Part shown: one piece after another, positions 38,695 through 47,377 of the stretch
How the letters are laid out: every line of letters begins with the position of its first letter
Numbering within the stretch: position 1 is the first letter of the stretch
Assembly (NCBI RefSeq): GCF_900250075.1
Contig: NZ_LT977070.1
Location: 1,814,603 to 1,878,602 of the forward strand
Origin: Cupriavidus taiwanensis
GTDB lineage: Bacteria > Pseudomonadota > Gammaproteobacteria > Burkholderiales > Burkholderiaceae
Reading direction: 5' to 3'
DNA: 64,000 bases
Position numbers and translations under genes: made by a program
Notes under the pieces: model-generated
What the model was told of the DNA's origin: nothing
The model's input: only the letters and a program-made list of their open reading frames with translations
Databases searched by the model: none

Positions 38695-39477
38695 ATGCGC
38701 ACCATCCAGCAACTGTTTGACCTGAAGGGCAAGACCGCGCTGATCACCGGCGGCTCGCGCGGGCTTGGCCTGCAGATTGCCGAGGCGCTGGGCGAGCAGG
38801 GCGCGCGCATCGTGCTGTCGGCGCGCAAGGCCGACGAACTGCGCGCGGCGCAGGAACACCTGAAGGGCCTCGGCATCGAGGCCGACTGGATCGCCGCCGA
38901 CGGCTCGCAGGAAGCCGAGATCGCCCGGCTGGCCGACGAGGCCATCGCCAGGCTTGGCCACGTCGATATCCTGGTCAACAACGCCGGCGCCACCTGGGGC
39001 GCACCGGCGGAAGACCATCCGCTGGAAGCGTGGGACAAGGTCATGAACCTGAATATCCGCGGCCTGTTCCTGCTGAGCCAGCGCATCGGCAAGCTGTCGA
39101 TGATCCCGCGCCGCTACGGCCGAATCATCAACGTGGCGTCGATCGCGGGCCTGGCCGGCAATCCGCCGGGGTCGATGGAGACCATTGCCTACAACACCTC
39201 CAAGGGCGCGGTGGTCAATTTCACGCGCACGCTGGCGGCGGAGTGGGGCGAGCACAACATCACCGTCAACGCGCTGGCGCCGGGCTTCTTCCCGTCCAAG
39301 ATGACCAGGGGCTCGCTCGAGCGCATGGGCGTCGAGGCCATGTGCGCGGGCGTGCCGCTGCATCGGCTGGGCGACGACGAAGACCTGAAAGGCGCCGCGC
39401 TGCTGTTCGCCAGCGATGCCGGCAAGCACATCACCGGGCAGATTCTGGCGGTCGACGGCGGCGTCAGCGCGGTCTGA
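38695..39477 (+). CDS. short-chain dehydrogenase/reductase
   Basis: 260 residues, classical SDR. TGGSRGLG cofactor loop, NNAGAT, catalytic VASIAGLAGNPPG...YNTSKGAVVNF (Ser-Tyr-Lys) and ILAVDGGVSAV at the end. The Arg after the Gly loop (GGSRG, SARKADE) points to NADP(H). Possible roles: a 3-hydroxyacyl-CoA or 3-ketoacyl reductase/dehydrogenase, or action on hydroxylated side chains. AAGGAAGAG site. It sits 41 bp behind the acyl-CoA dehydrogenase. Confidence 0.9.
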   Translation: MRTIQQLFDLKGKTALITGGSRGLGLQIAEALGEQGARIVLSARKADELRAAQEHLKGLGIEADWIAADGSQEAEIARLADEAIARLGHVDILVNNAGATWGAPAEDHPLEAWDKVMNLNIRGLFLLSQRIGKLSMIPRRYGRIINVASIAGLAGNPPGSMETIAYNTSKGAVVNFTRTLAAEWGEHNITVNALAPGFFPSKMTRGSLERMGVEAMCAGVPLHRLGDDEDLKGAALLFASDAGKHITGQILAVDGGVSAV

Positions 39478-39571
39478 GCGAACGGCCTTCGTTTGCGGCA
39501 ATAATGCGGGGTCGGCGCCGGCGGCCAGACCGCCGGTGCCTCTCCAATCCCCCACTTCCACTTGCGTTGCC

Positions 39572-40009
39572 ATGAACCAGTACACCGGCTCCCTGAGCCA
39601 TATCCCCTTCCTTGCCGAGCTTGGCGTGACCTGCAGCCTGGCCGAGGGCGGGCGCAGCGAGATCTCGCTGTCGACCGAAAAGCGCCACCAGAACAGCTGG
39701 GACATGGCCCACGGCGGCGTCATCATGACGCTGCTGGACGTGGCCATGGCGGTGGCCGGCCGCAGCAGCGATGCCGATGGCCGCGGCGTGGTCACCATCG
39801 AGATGAAGAGCAGCTTCATGGCGCCGGGCCGCGGCCACCTGACCGCGCGCGGCACCACCGTGCACCGCACCACCACCATGGTGTTCTGCGAGGCCGAGAT
39901 CGTCGATGCCGACGGCAAGACCGTGGCGCGCGGCTCGGGCACGTTCAAGTACATCCGGCGCATGCCGCCGCAGCGCCCGGGCGAAACCGATACCGGCGCC
40001 GACGGCTGA
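39572..40009 (+). CDS. PaaI-like hotdog thioesterase
   Basis: 145 residues. WDMAHGGVIMTLLDVAMAVAGR is the HGG...D catalytic helix region; VTIEMKSSFMAPGRGHLTARG is the central strand. It is a second paralogue in this locus (the first is at 36233), only distantly similar, so it is not a recent duplicate. Likely cytoplasmic acyl-CoA hydrolysis. The start at 39572 has no strong ribosome site, so translation may be low. Confidence 0.87.
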   Translation: MNQYTGSLSHIPFLAELGVTCSLAEGGRSEISLSTEKRHQNSWDMAHGGVIMTLLDVAMAVAGRSSDADGRGVVTIEMKSSFMAPGRGHLTARGTTVHRTTTMVFCEAEIVDADGKTVARGSGTFKYIRRMPPQRPGETDTGADG

Positions 40010-40107
40010 GCGCCGGCGCCAGGGCAGGCGGGGCGTTTCATGTCCGGCATTGCCCCGCTTCAGCAGTTTCCATGCAGTTTCCATCTCCCATTGGAAGGAA
40101 CCCGACC

Positions 40108-41118
40108 ATGTCCAACACGTTCAAGCGCATCGTCCTGGCCTCGCGTCCCGAAGGCGCGGTGACGCCGGCCAATTTCCGGCTGGAAGAAGTGCCCGTGCCG
40201 CAGATCGCCGACGGCCAGGTGCTGGTGCGCAATCATTACCTGTCGCTCGACCCGTATATGCGCGGACGCATGAACGACAGCAAGTCCTACGCCGCGCCGC
40301 AGCCGCTCAACGAGGTGATGATCGGCGGCACCGTCGGCGAAGTGGTGGAGAGCAAGAACAGCAAGTTCAAGCCGGGCGACAAGGTGGTCGGCATGTTCGG
40401 CTGGCAGGAAATGGGCGTCAGCGACGGCACCGGCCTGCAGCCGGTCGATACCACGCATATCCCGCTGTCGGCCTATCTCGGCGCGGTCGGCATGCCGGGC
40501 GTGACCGCGTGGTATGGCCTGAACAAGGTCATCCAGCCCAAGGCGGGCAAGACCATCGCGGTCAGCGCCGCGTCGGGCGCGGTCGGCAGCGTGGTCGGCC
40601 AGCTGGCCAAGCTGGCAGGCTGCCGCGCGGTGGGCTTTGCCGGCGGCAAGGACAAGTGCGACTACGTGGTCAACGAGCTGGGTTTCGATGCCTGTATCGA
40701 CTACAAGGCGGCGAAGGACCCGAAAGAGCTCTACACCATGCTCAAGGAAGCCACGCCCGACGGCATCGACGGCTATTTCGAGAACGTCGGCGGCGAGATC
40801 TTCGACGCGGTGCTGTCGCGCATGAACGCCTTCGGCCGCATCGCCATGTGCGGCATGATCGCCGGCTATGACGGCCAGCCGCTGCCGCTGAAGAACCCGC
40901 AGCTGATCCTGGTCTCGCGCCTGACCATCGAAGGCTTTATTGTCTCGGAGCACATGGACGTGTGGCCGCAGGCGCTGAAGGAACTGGGCACCGCGGTCGC
41001 GCAGGGCAAGCTCAAGTTCCGCGAAAGCATCGCCGAAGGCCTGGCCAGCGCGCCGGAAGCCTTCATGGGCCTGCTCAAGGGCAAGAACTTCGGCAAGCAG
41101 CTGGTCAAGCTGGTGTAA
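40108..41118 (+). CDS. NADP-dependent zinc-free medium-chain reductase (CurA/leukotriene dehydrogenase-like)
   Basis: 336 residues of the MDR superfamily without zinc ligands. Begins RIVLASRPEGAVTPANFRLEEVPVP, with LSLDPYMRGRM typical of the CurA/PTGR branch; the nucleotide site is VSAASGAVGSVVGQLAKLAGCRAVGFAGG. Family members reduce the C=C of 2-enoyl ketones, aldehydes or curcumin-like compounds. Here it could saturate an unusual unsaturated intermediate, an auxiliary step of beta-oxidation. GGAAGGAA site at a good distance. Confidence 0.92.
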   Translation: MSNTFKRIVLASRPEGAVTPANFRLEEVPVPQIADGQVLVRNHYLSLDPYMRGRMNDSKSYAAPQPLNEVMIGGTVGEVVESKNSKFKPGDKVVGMFGWQEMGVSDGTGLQPVDTTHIPLSAYLGAVGMPGVTAWYGLNKVIQPKAGKTIAVSAASGAVGSVVGQLAKLAGCRAVGFAGGKDKCDYVVNELGFDACIDYKAAKDPKELYTMLKEATPDGIDGYFENVGGEIFDAVLSRMNAFGRIAMCGMIAGYDGQPLPLKNPQLILVSRLTIEGFIVSEHMDVWPQALKELGTAVAQGKLKFRESIAEGLASAPEAFMGLLKGKNFGKQLVKLV

Positions 41119-41156
41119 GTGCCGGCCATGCTGGCGAGGTTTCAATAACCGACACG

Positions 41157-41245
41157 TCGTCCTCGCGAAGGCGGGGACCCAGTGGCTTTCAAAGGCGCTG
41201 GATTCCCGCCCACGTGCGCTTTGGGTAGGCGCGGGAATGACGAAG
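41157..41245. repeat. dispersed intergenic repeat (REP-like inverted repeat)
   Basis: TCGTCCTCGCGAAGGCGGGGACCC at one side and GGATTCCCGCC...GCGGGAATGACGA at the other pair as an imperfect long hairpin. The sequence type (GTCATTCCCGCG...GGGAATCCAG) is the common intergenic repeat of Burkholderiales. Placed between two same-strand genes. Confidence 0.7.
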
Positions 41246-41317
41246 TAGGGCGCGTAGTTTGTCACTCCAATATGAGGTTGCGGTCCATGGGACTGCTGAC
41301 ACAAGAGGAGACACCTC

Positions 41318-42163
41318 ATGAATGCCCCCCAAATCCCGCAAGCCACTGATGACGAGATCGGCGCCGGCCTGCCCGAAGAGGTCAAGGCCCGCTACCGCAA
41401 CCTGCCACGGCCGCCGCAGTTCGCCACCGTGGGCGAAGAGCGCCTGCATCGCAAGCAGCGCCTGGCCGCCGCCTTCCGGCTGTTCTCGAAATTCGGCTTC
41501 GACGAAGGCGTGGCCGGCCATATCACCGCGCGCGACCCCGAGTTTCCCGACACCTTCTGGGTCAATCCCTTCGGCGTGCATTTCAGCCAGGTCCGGGTCT
41601 CCAACCTGATCCGCTGCGATCACCACGGCGACGTGGTCGAAGGCGAGTACCCGGTCAATGCCGCGGCCTTCGCCATCCATTCGCGCGTGCACCAGACCCG
41701 CCCCGACGCGGTTGCCGCCGCGCATTCGCACAGCACCTATGGCCGCGCCTGGTCGACGCTGGGGCGCCCGCTCGATGCGCTGACGCAGGACGTGTGCGCG
41801 TTCTACAACGACCATGCGGTCTATGACGACTTCGGCGGCGTGGTGGTGGAGCTGGACGAGGGCCAGCGCATCGCCAACGCGCTCGGGCAGAACAAGGCTG
41901 CGATCCTGCAGAACCACGGCCTGCTGACGGTCGGCAAGACCGTCGACGAAGCGGCGTGGTGGTTCATCACCATGGAGCGCTCCTGCCAGGTGCAGCTGCT
42001 GGCCGAAGCCGCCGCCGCGCGCACGCAGGCGCCGCTGAAGGTGATTGCCGACGCCGCCGCGCGCCAGGCTTATTCCATCGTCGGCACGGCGCAGGCGGGC
42101 TGGTTCCAGTTCCAGCCGCTCTATGCCCGCATCGTCAAGGAACAGCCCGACCTGCTGGACTGA
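41318..42163 (+). CDS. class II aldolase/adducin family protein
   Basis: 281 residues. The zinc-binding His-x-His is in AAAHSHSTYGRAWS and the third His in ILQNHGLLTVGKTVDEA. FDEGVAGHITARDPEFPDTFWVNPFGVHFSQV is the phosphate/substrate-binding loop of this class, here the non-sugar-phosphate branch often found in hydroxy-acid catabolism. The N-terminal 35 residues are extra relative to fuculose aldolase. An AGGAGA site leads to the ATG at 41318. Actual substrate is unknown; SDR and hydrolase genes follow on the same strand. Confidence 0.9.
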   Translation: MNAPQIPQATDDEIGAGLPEEVKARYRNLPRPPQFATVGEERLHRKQRLAAAFRLFSKFGFDEGVAGHITARDPEFPDTFWVNPFGVHFSQVRVSNLIRCDHHGDVVEGEYPVNAAAFAIHSRVHQTRPDAVAAAHSHSTYGRAWSTLGRPLDALTQDVCAFYNDHAVYDDFGGVVVELDEGQRIANALGQNKAAILQNHGLLTVGKTVDEAAWWFITMERSCQVQLLAEAAAARTQAPLKVIADAAARQAYSIVGTAQAGWFQFQPLYARIVKEQPDLLD

Positions 42164-42224
42164 CACTGCCGCGCCGCGCCGCGGCCGGCATTTTCCATTC
42201 GACTCACGCGACAGGACACACGAC

Positions 42225-43127
42225 ATGAAGGATTTCTCCAACAGGGTGGCCGTCATTACCGGCGGCGCCTCGGGCTTCGGCAAGGAATTTGCCCGCATTG
42301 CCGCCGACCTCGGCATGAAGCTGGTGCTGGCCGACGTGCAGGAAGACGCGCTGGACGCAACCGTCGCCGAGTTCCAGGCGCGCAACGTGCCGGTGATCGG
42401 CCTGCGTACCGACGTCTCGCGCGCCGAGCAGGTCCAGGCACTGGCCGATGCCGCGATCGAAGCCTTCGGCCAGGTCAACCTGCTGTTCAACAATGCCGGC
42501 GTCGGCGCGGGCGGCCTGATCTGGGAAAACTCGGAGCGGGACTGGGAATGGGTGATGGGCGTCAACCTGTACGGCGTGGTGCACGGCGTGCGCACCTTTA
42601 CGCCGCTGATGCTGGCGGCCGCGGAGAAGGACCCGGCGTTCGAGGGGCATATCGTCAACACCGCATCGATGGCGGGCTTGCTGAATCCGCCGGCGATGGG
42701 CGTCTACAACGTGTCCAAGCACGCGGTGGTGGCGCTGACGGAAACCCTGTACCAGGACCTCGGGCTGGTGACGGAGCAGGTGCGCTGCTCGGTGCTGTGC
42801 CCGTACTTCGTGCCGACCGGCATCAGCCAGTCGCAGCGCAACCGGCCCGCCGACCTGGCCAACCAGGCGCCGCCGACGCGTTCGCAGCTGGTGTCGCAGG
42901 CCTTGTCTGACAAGGCCGTCGGCTCGGGCAAGGTGACCGCGGCGGAGGTGGCGCAAATCACCTTCGATGCCATCCGCGACGAAAGCTTCTATATTTATTC
43001 CCACCCCCAGGCGCTCGCCCCCGTGCGCCAGCGCTTCGAGGATATCGTCGGGCAGCGCAACCCCGGCGATCCGTTTGCCGACAAGCCCGAGGTCCGCGCG
43101 GGCCTGGTTGCCGCGTTGCGCGGCTGA
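42225..43127 (+). CDS. short-chain dehydrogenase/reductase
   Basis: 300 residues. TGGASGFGKEFA cofactor loop with Asp after strand 2 (LADVQED), which favours NAD(H). NNAGVGAGG, NTASMAGLLNPPAMGVYNVSKHAVVAL (Ser/Tyr/Lys). The C-terminal part is long (VLCPYFVPTGISQSQRNRP...), typical of the SDR branch near cis-diol and steroid-type dehydrogenases. It follows the class II aldolase by 61 bp and precedes an alpha/beta hydrolase by 54 bp. Confidence 0.9.
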   Translation: MKDFSNRVAVITGGASGFGKEFARIAADLGMKLVLADVQEDALDATVAEFQARNVPVIGLRTDVSRAEQVQALADAAIEAFGQVNLLFNNAGVGAGGLIWENSERDWEWVMGVNLYGVVHGVRTFTPLMLAAAEKDPAFEGHIVNTASMAGLLNPPAMGVYNVSKHAVVALTETLYQDLGLVTEQVRCSVLCPYFVPTGISQSQRNRPADLANQAPPTRSQLVSQALSDKAVGSGKVTAAEVAQITFDAIRDESFYIYSHPQALAPVRQRFEDIVGQRNPGDPFADKPEVRAGLVAALRG

Positions 43128-43181
43128 GTTGGACGTTCGCCAACCCTGGCCAGCACCACGCCACAACGAGGAGGACCGCAT

Positions 43182-44129
43182 ATGGAGAACAACATGGCAG
43201 CCCCCGCCGCCGTGATCCGCCACCTGCAGTACGCCACGCTGCCCAATGGCACCCGGCTGCACTACGCCAGCGCCGGCGAGCGCGGCAAGCCGCTGATGCT
43301 GTTCGTGCACGGCTTTCCGGAATTCTGGTTCGAATGGGAGGCGCAGCTGGCTGAGTTCGGGCGCACGCATTTCGCCGTCGCGCCCGACCTGCGCGGCTTC
43401 AACCTGTCGAGCAAGCCCGGCGAGGTAGAGGCCTACCGCCCGCGCCATATCGTCGAAGATCTGGTGCAGTTCATCGGCGCGCTGGGCTATGACCAGGCGA
43501 TCGTGGTGGCGCACGACTGGGGCGGGGCGATCTGCTGGAACCTGGCGATCCAGTTCCCGCAGCTGGTGCGCCAGCTCGTCATCGTCAATTCGCCGCACCC
43601 GTACCTGTTCGCGCGCGCGCTCGCCACCGATCCGGCGCAGCAGGCCGCGTCGGCCTACATGAACTGGCTGCGCAAGCCCGGATCGGAACAGGCGCTGGCG
43701 GCCAACGACTTTGCGCTGCTGGACCGGATGCTGTCCGACGACGACGGCAAGCCGGCGGCCTGGTACACCGCCGAGACGCGCGCCCGGTACCACGCGGCGT
43801 GGTCGCAGCCGGGCGAAGGCAAGGACGCCGGCGTGCATCCGCTCACCGGCGGCGTCAATTTCTACCGGGCCTCGCCGATGCATCCGCCGGGCGAGGGCGA
43901 GCCGCCGCCCGATATTTCACGGCTGGATCCGGCGGCGTTCGTGGTCAGGGTGCCGACCCTGGTGGTGTGGGGCGAGCGCGACCGCGCGCTGCCGAAGTCG
44001 CTGGTGGACGGCCTGGCCGATTTCGTGCCCGACCTGCGGCTGGAGCGCATCCCCGAAGGCACCCACTGGGTGATCCACGAACAGCCCGAGCGGATCAACC
44101 AGCTGATCCGCAGCGCGCTGCCGGCCTGA
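43182..44129 (+). CDS. alpha/beta hydrolase, epoxide hydrolase-like
   Basis: 315 residues. LFVHGFPEFWFEWEAQLAEF (oxyanion HGFPE) and VAHDWGGAICWNLA, where the nucleophile is Asp, as in epoxide hydrolases and haloalkane dehalogenases. The cap has two Tyr-containing segments (WYTAETRARYHAAW and GGVNFYRAS) that could protonate an epoxide. A late acid is in VVWGERDRALP and the His in GTHWVIHEQPE. Epoxide hydrolase is the better call because the ring-opening tyrosines are present. GAGGAG site before the ATG. Confidence 0.9.
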   Translation: MENNMAAPAAVIRHLQYATLPNGTRLHYASAGERGKPLMLFVHGFPEFWFEWEAQLAEFGRTHFAVAPDLRGFNLSSKPGEVEAYRPRHIVEDLVQFIGALGYDQAIVVAHDWGGAICWNLAIQFPQLVRQLVIVNSPHPYLFARALATDPAQQAASAYMNWLRKPGSEQALAANDFALLDRMLSDDDGKPAAWYTAETRARYHAAWSQPGEGKDAGVHPLTGGVNFYRASPMHPPGEGEPPPDISRLDPAAFVVRVPTLVVWGERDRALPKSLVDGLADFVPDLRLERIPEGTHWVIHEQPERINQLIRSALPA

Positions 44130-44146
44130 CCGCTGGCAACGCACCG

Positions 44147-44172
44147 CATGCGGCGGCGCAGGCCGCCGCATG
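44147..44172. terminator. hairpin between convergent genes
   Basis: Perfect 11-bp stem CATGCGGCGGC / GCCGCCGCATG with a GCAG loop, exactly in the 48-bp gap between the convergent hydrolase and macrodomain genes. No T tract on either strand, so termination would be weak or need Rho. Confidence 0.5.
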
Positions 44173-44177
44173 GGGCT

Positions 44178-44699
44178 TCAGCTCAGCCGCTCGCGGTAAA
44201 GCCGGTAGTTTTCGTCGTCGAAGCAGACGAAGGTGACCTGCTCGATCTCCGGCGCCGCGGCCAGCGCCTCGCGCACCGCGGCGATGGCGATATCCGCCGC
44301 GCGCTCGCGCGGGAAGCCATAGATGCCGGTGCTGATATTGGGAAAGGCCACCGTGCGCAGGTGATGCTGCGCCGCCAGACGGATGCTGTTGCGGTAGGCA
44401 TTGGCGAGCTGCTCTTCCTCGCCCTGGCCTCCGCCTTGCCACACCGGACCGACCGCGTGGATCACGTACGGTGCCGGCAGGCGGCCGCCGGTGGTCAGCA
44501 CCGCCTCGCCGGTGGGGCAGCCGCCCTGCGCGTCGCGGATTGCGCGGCAGGCTTCCATGATGGCGGGGCCGCCGGCCCCGTGGATGGCCCCGTCGACGCC
44601 GCCGCCGCCGAGCAGGCCGCTGTTGGCCGCATTGACGATGGCATCGACTTCCATCCGGGTGATGTCGCCATGGACTACCTGCAAGTGCTCGCCGCTCAT
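44178..44699 (-). CDS. macrodomain protein, O-acetyl-ADP-ribose deacetylase (YmdB) type
   Basis: 173 residues. Macrodomain landmarks: [37 protein letters not shown] (ADP-ribose pocket with NAAN and the [10 protein letters not shown] catalytic loop), [12 protein letters not shown] and [18 protein letters not shown]. These enzymes remove acetyl from O-acetyl-ADP-ribose or ADP-ribose from proteins. The ATG at 44699 follows AGGAGA; the longer frame lacks family features. It is the downstream partner of the iron-dependent dehydrogenase (88 bp). Confidence 0.95.
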   Translation of the reverse strand: MSGEHLQVVHGDITRMEVDAIVNAANSGLLGGGGVDGAIHGAGGPAIMEACRAIRDAQGGCPTGEAVLTTGGRLPAPYVIHAVGPVWQGGGQGEEEQLANAYRNSIRLAAQHHLRTVAFPNISTGIYGFPRERAADIAIAAVREALAAAPEIEQVTFVCFDDENYRLYRERLS

Positions 44700-44787
44700 G
44701 TTGTCTCCTGCGCTGTGGAGGGAGGGCCGCCGGACAGCCGCTTGGTCGGTCCGACCGGCGGGAAGCCGCTGGATGCTACGCGGTGTG

Positions 44788-45936
44788 CTACATGGACTGC
44801 TCAAGCATACGCCGATAATCCGCGGCGCTGGCTTCTTTCGGGTTGGTCTTGTGGCAGTGGTCGCGCAGCGCGCCGGCGATCACCTTGTCGAACATGTCCT
44901 CGGTGACGCCCATCTGGCGCAGCCCGGTGGGCAGGCCCAGGCGCGCGGTCATGTCGTGCACCGCCTGCGCCAGGTCGGCGCCGTCGGGCAGGTGCATGGC
45001 GCGGCGCAGGCGCGCGTAGCGGTGATCGCGCACCACGGTCGGCGCGTCGGCATTGAAGCGCAGCACCGCCGGCATCACCACCGCGTTGAGCGTGCCGTGG
45101 TGCAGGCCGGTGCGGCCGTCGATCTTCAGCCCGCCGAGCGGGTGCGACAGCGAATGCACGCAGCCCAGTCCCTTCTGGAACGCCATCGCGCCCTGCATCG
45201 ACGCGCTCATCATGTTCAGGCGCGCATCGCGGTCGTTGCCGTCGCGGGTGGCGCGCTCGATATGGGTCCAGCCGCGCTCCAGGCCGTCGAGCGCGATGCC
45301 GTCCGCGGGCGGGTTGAAGGCGGGCGCCAGGAAGGTCTCGATGCAGTGGGCGATGGCGTCCATGCCGGTGGCGGCGGTCAGGCCGGCGGGCAGGCCCAGC
45401 GTCAGCTCGGGATCGCACACCGCCGATTTGGGCAGCAGGTGCCAGGAATGGAAGCCCAGCTTGCGGCCGTCGTCCAGGATGATGATGGCGCCGCGCGCGA
45501 CCTCGCTGCCGGTGCCGGACGTGGTGGGCACCGCGATCAGCGGCGCGGCCTGGTCGGTGATCTTGCCGCTGCCGCCTTCGATGGTGGCATAGGTGGTCAG
45601 CTCGCCCTCGTGCGTGGCCAGGATGGCGATGCCCTTGGCCAGGTCGATCGACGATCCGCCGCCCACCGCCACCAGCCCGTCGCAGCCTTGCTCGCGGTAC
45701 TGTGCGGCGGCCTTGCGCACCATGGCCTCGGTCGGGTTCGACGGGGTCTCGTCGAACACCGCTACCGGCAGGCCCTGCATCGCATCGATGGCGCGCTGCG
45801 CCACGCCGGCCGCGACCACCCCCTGATCAGTCACCAGCAGCGGCCGGCGGATGCCGATGCGCTCGCATTCCGACTTCAGCACGCTGACCGCGCCGAAGTC
45901 CAGGTGAATGTGGGTCAGATAGTAGATGAACGCCAT
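44788..45936 (-). CDS. iron-containing alcohol dehydrogenase
   Basis: NAD(P)-dependent, Fe(II)-using dehydrogenase of the ADH III family. 382 residues. Cofactor site [12 protein letters not shown] and [14 protein letters not shown]; metal ligands Asp in VCDPELTL, His in MDAIAHCIE and two His in [12 protein letters not shown]. The C-terminal end [12 protein letters not shown] is typical of the branch acting on 4-hydroxybutyrate, 1,3-propanediol or similar. The substrate is not decided by the sequence. Its neighbours point to hydroxy-acid or hydroxy-ester catabolism. Confidence 0.94.
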   Translation of the reverse strand: MAFIYYLTHIHLDFGAVSVLKSECERIGIRRPLLVTDQGVVAAGVAQRAIDAMQGLPVAVFDETPSNPTEAMVRKAAAQYREQGCDGLVAVGGGSSIDLAKGIAILATHEGELTTYATIEGGSGKITDQAAPLIAVPTTSGTGSEVARGAIIILDDGRKLGFHSWHLLPKSAVCDPELTLGLPAGLTAATGMDAIAHCIETFLAPAFNPPADGIALDGLERGWTHIERATRDGNDRDARLNMMSASMQGAMAFQKGLGCVHSLSHPLGGLKIDGRTGLHHGTLNAVVMPAVLRFNADAPTVVRDHRYARLRRAMHLPDGADLAQAVHDMTARLGLPTGLRQMGVTEDMFDKVIAGALRDHCHKTNPKEASAADYRRMLEQSM

Positions 45937-46291
45937 GTTTGCTTGTCTCCTGCTGGGATCTGCCGCGAAATAGTGGAATTCGCGCTGGAATTCCTCGTTG
46001 TCACGGGCCAGGCCTGTGGCTGGCGCCGTGCGCTGTCCTGGGGTTCAATGGACCTGCCGCAATCGTTTCCGCTCGCCCTCGGCGTGCTGCCAGCCGATCA
46101 TCGCGCAAAAACTTGCCGCGTGGCACGATGAGTAGGACTTTTCGGGGTTATCTCGGACTGCCCGGGGTCGGAAACATCTGGCATCATACTAAAATCGAAC
46201 GATCGTTCACTATTCGAACTTGTCCCGATGCCGACGCCGCGCCAGCGCTGCTGCGCGAGGCCGGCGCCGGGTTTGCGCCGCATCACGCCCT
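45937..46291. other. 355-bp divergent intergenic region, Fe-ADH / esterase
   Basis: Contains the perfect palindrome at 46197-46208 and an AT-rich stretch (CATACTAAAATC, 46185-46196) that looks like a promoter element for the esterase. The ADH-proximal part shows no clear signal. No coding sequence is recognised. Confidence 0.65.
46197..46208. promoter_or_regulatory. perfect palindromic operator, TetR type
   Basis: GAACGATCGTTC, a 12-bp perfect dyad followed by ACTATTCG. Core GAACGAYCGT and the CTATT that follows also occur in the fadB' site. 84 bp before the esterase ATG. Confidence 0.6.
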
Positions 46292-47305
46292 ATGTCTGTC
46301 GTACCGTCTTCCCGATCCGCCACGCCAGGCCTGCCGGATAATCCGCTGGACCCGCAGATGGCCGCGTTGCTGGCCTTGATCGCCCGCGCCAAGCGGCCGC
46401 CGATCCACGCCATGGCGCCGGAAGACGCCAAGATCGCCTACGAGAAAAGCGCGCCGATCCTCGACATCAACCCGCCGCCGGTGCATACCGCGGAAGACCT
46501 GCTGGTGCCGGCCCGCGACGGCCACGCCATCCCGGTCCGGCTGTACACGCCGCGCGAAGCCAGCTGGATCGAGCCGCTGCCGCTGCTGGTGTACTTCCAT
46601 GGCGGCGGCTTCACGGTCGGCAGCGTCGATTCGCACGATCCGCTGTGCCGCCTGCTGTGCGGCCAGGCCGATTGCATGGTGCTGTCGGTGGACTACCGGC
46701 TCGGGCCCGCGTGGCGCTTTCCGACCGCGGTCAACGACGCCTTCGATGTGCTGCACTGGGTCTTCGCCGAAGCCGACAAGCTCGGCGCCGACCTGGCCCG
46801 CATCGGCCTGGGCGGCGACAGCGCCGGCGGCACGCTGGCCGCCGCCTGCGCGGTCGAGGCCCGCGATGCCGGGCTGGCACCGGTGCTGCAACTGCTGGTC
46901 TATCCCGGCACCTGCGCGCGCCAGGATACGCCGTCGCACCGCGCGCTGGCCGACGGCTACCTGCTGACGGCGGACATGATCCGCTGGTTTTTCGCGCAGT
47001 ACCTGGACCAGGATGCCAGCCGCGATGACTGGCGCTTTGCGCCGCTGGACGGCGGCGGCACCGGCGCCGAGGTGCGCGGGGTCTGCCCGGCCTGGATCGC
47101 GGTGGCGGGCTACGACCCGCTGCATGACGAGGGCGTGGCCTATGCCGAAAAGCTGCGCGCCGCCGGCGTCGACGCCACGCTGGCCGACTACCCCGGCATG
47201 ATCCATGATTTCTTCAAGCTGGGCCGGTTCGTGCCCGCGGTGGCGCAGGCGCATGCCGATGCCGTCGCCGCGCTGCGCACCGCGTTCGGTCCCTCGCAGG
47301 ACTAG
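46292..47305 (+). CDS. alpha/beta hydrolase, hormone-sensitive lipase (HSL) family
   Basis: Carboxylesterase of 337 residues. HGGGFTVGSVDSHD is the HSL oxyanion motif and GLGGDSAGGTLAAAC holds the nucleophile Ser (GDSAGG). The acid and base are in VAGYDPLHDEGVAYAEKL (Asp) and YPGMIHDFFKLG (His). The N-terminal cap helix begins DPQMAALLALIARAKRPP. The ATG at 46292 is preferred over an in-frame start at 46220, which would cross the operator region. Likely cleaves short- to medium-chain esters. The gene is preceded by a palindromic operator. Confidence 0.93.
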   Translation: MSVVPSSRSATPGLPDNPLDPQMAALLALIARAKRPPIHAMAPEDAKIAYEKSAPILDINPPPVHTAEDLLVPARDGHAIPVRLYTPREASWIEPLPLLVYFHGGGFTVGSVDSHDPLCRLLCGQADCMVLSVDYRLGPAWRFPTAVNDAFDVLHWVFAEADKLGADLARIGLGGDSAGGTLAAACAVEARDAGLAPVLQLLVYPGTCARQDTPSHRALADGYLLTADMIRWFFAQYLDQDASRDDWRFAPLDGGGTGAEVRGVCPAWIAVAGYDPLHDEGVAYAEKLRAAGVDATLADYPGMIHDFFKLGRFVPAVAQAHADAVAALRTAFGPSQD

Positions 47306-47377
47306 GGCCCGCCTTGCGGTCGCGCCGGTCCACGCATTTTTCAAGCAGTGATTTGCAGCACTAGGAGACACTTTCAA

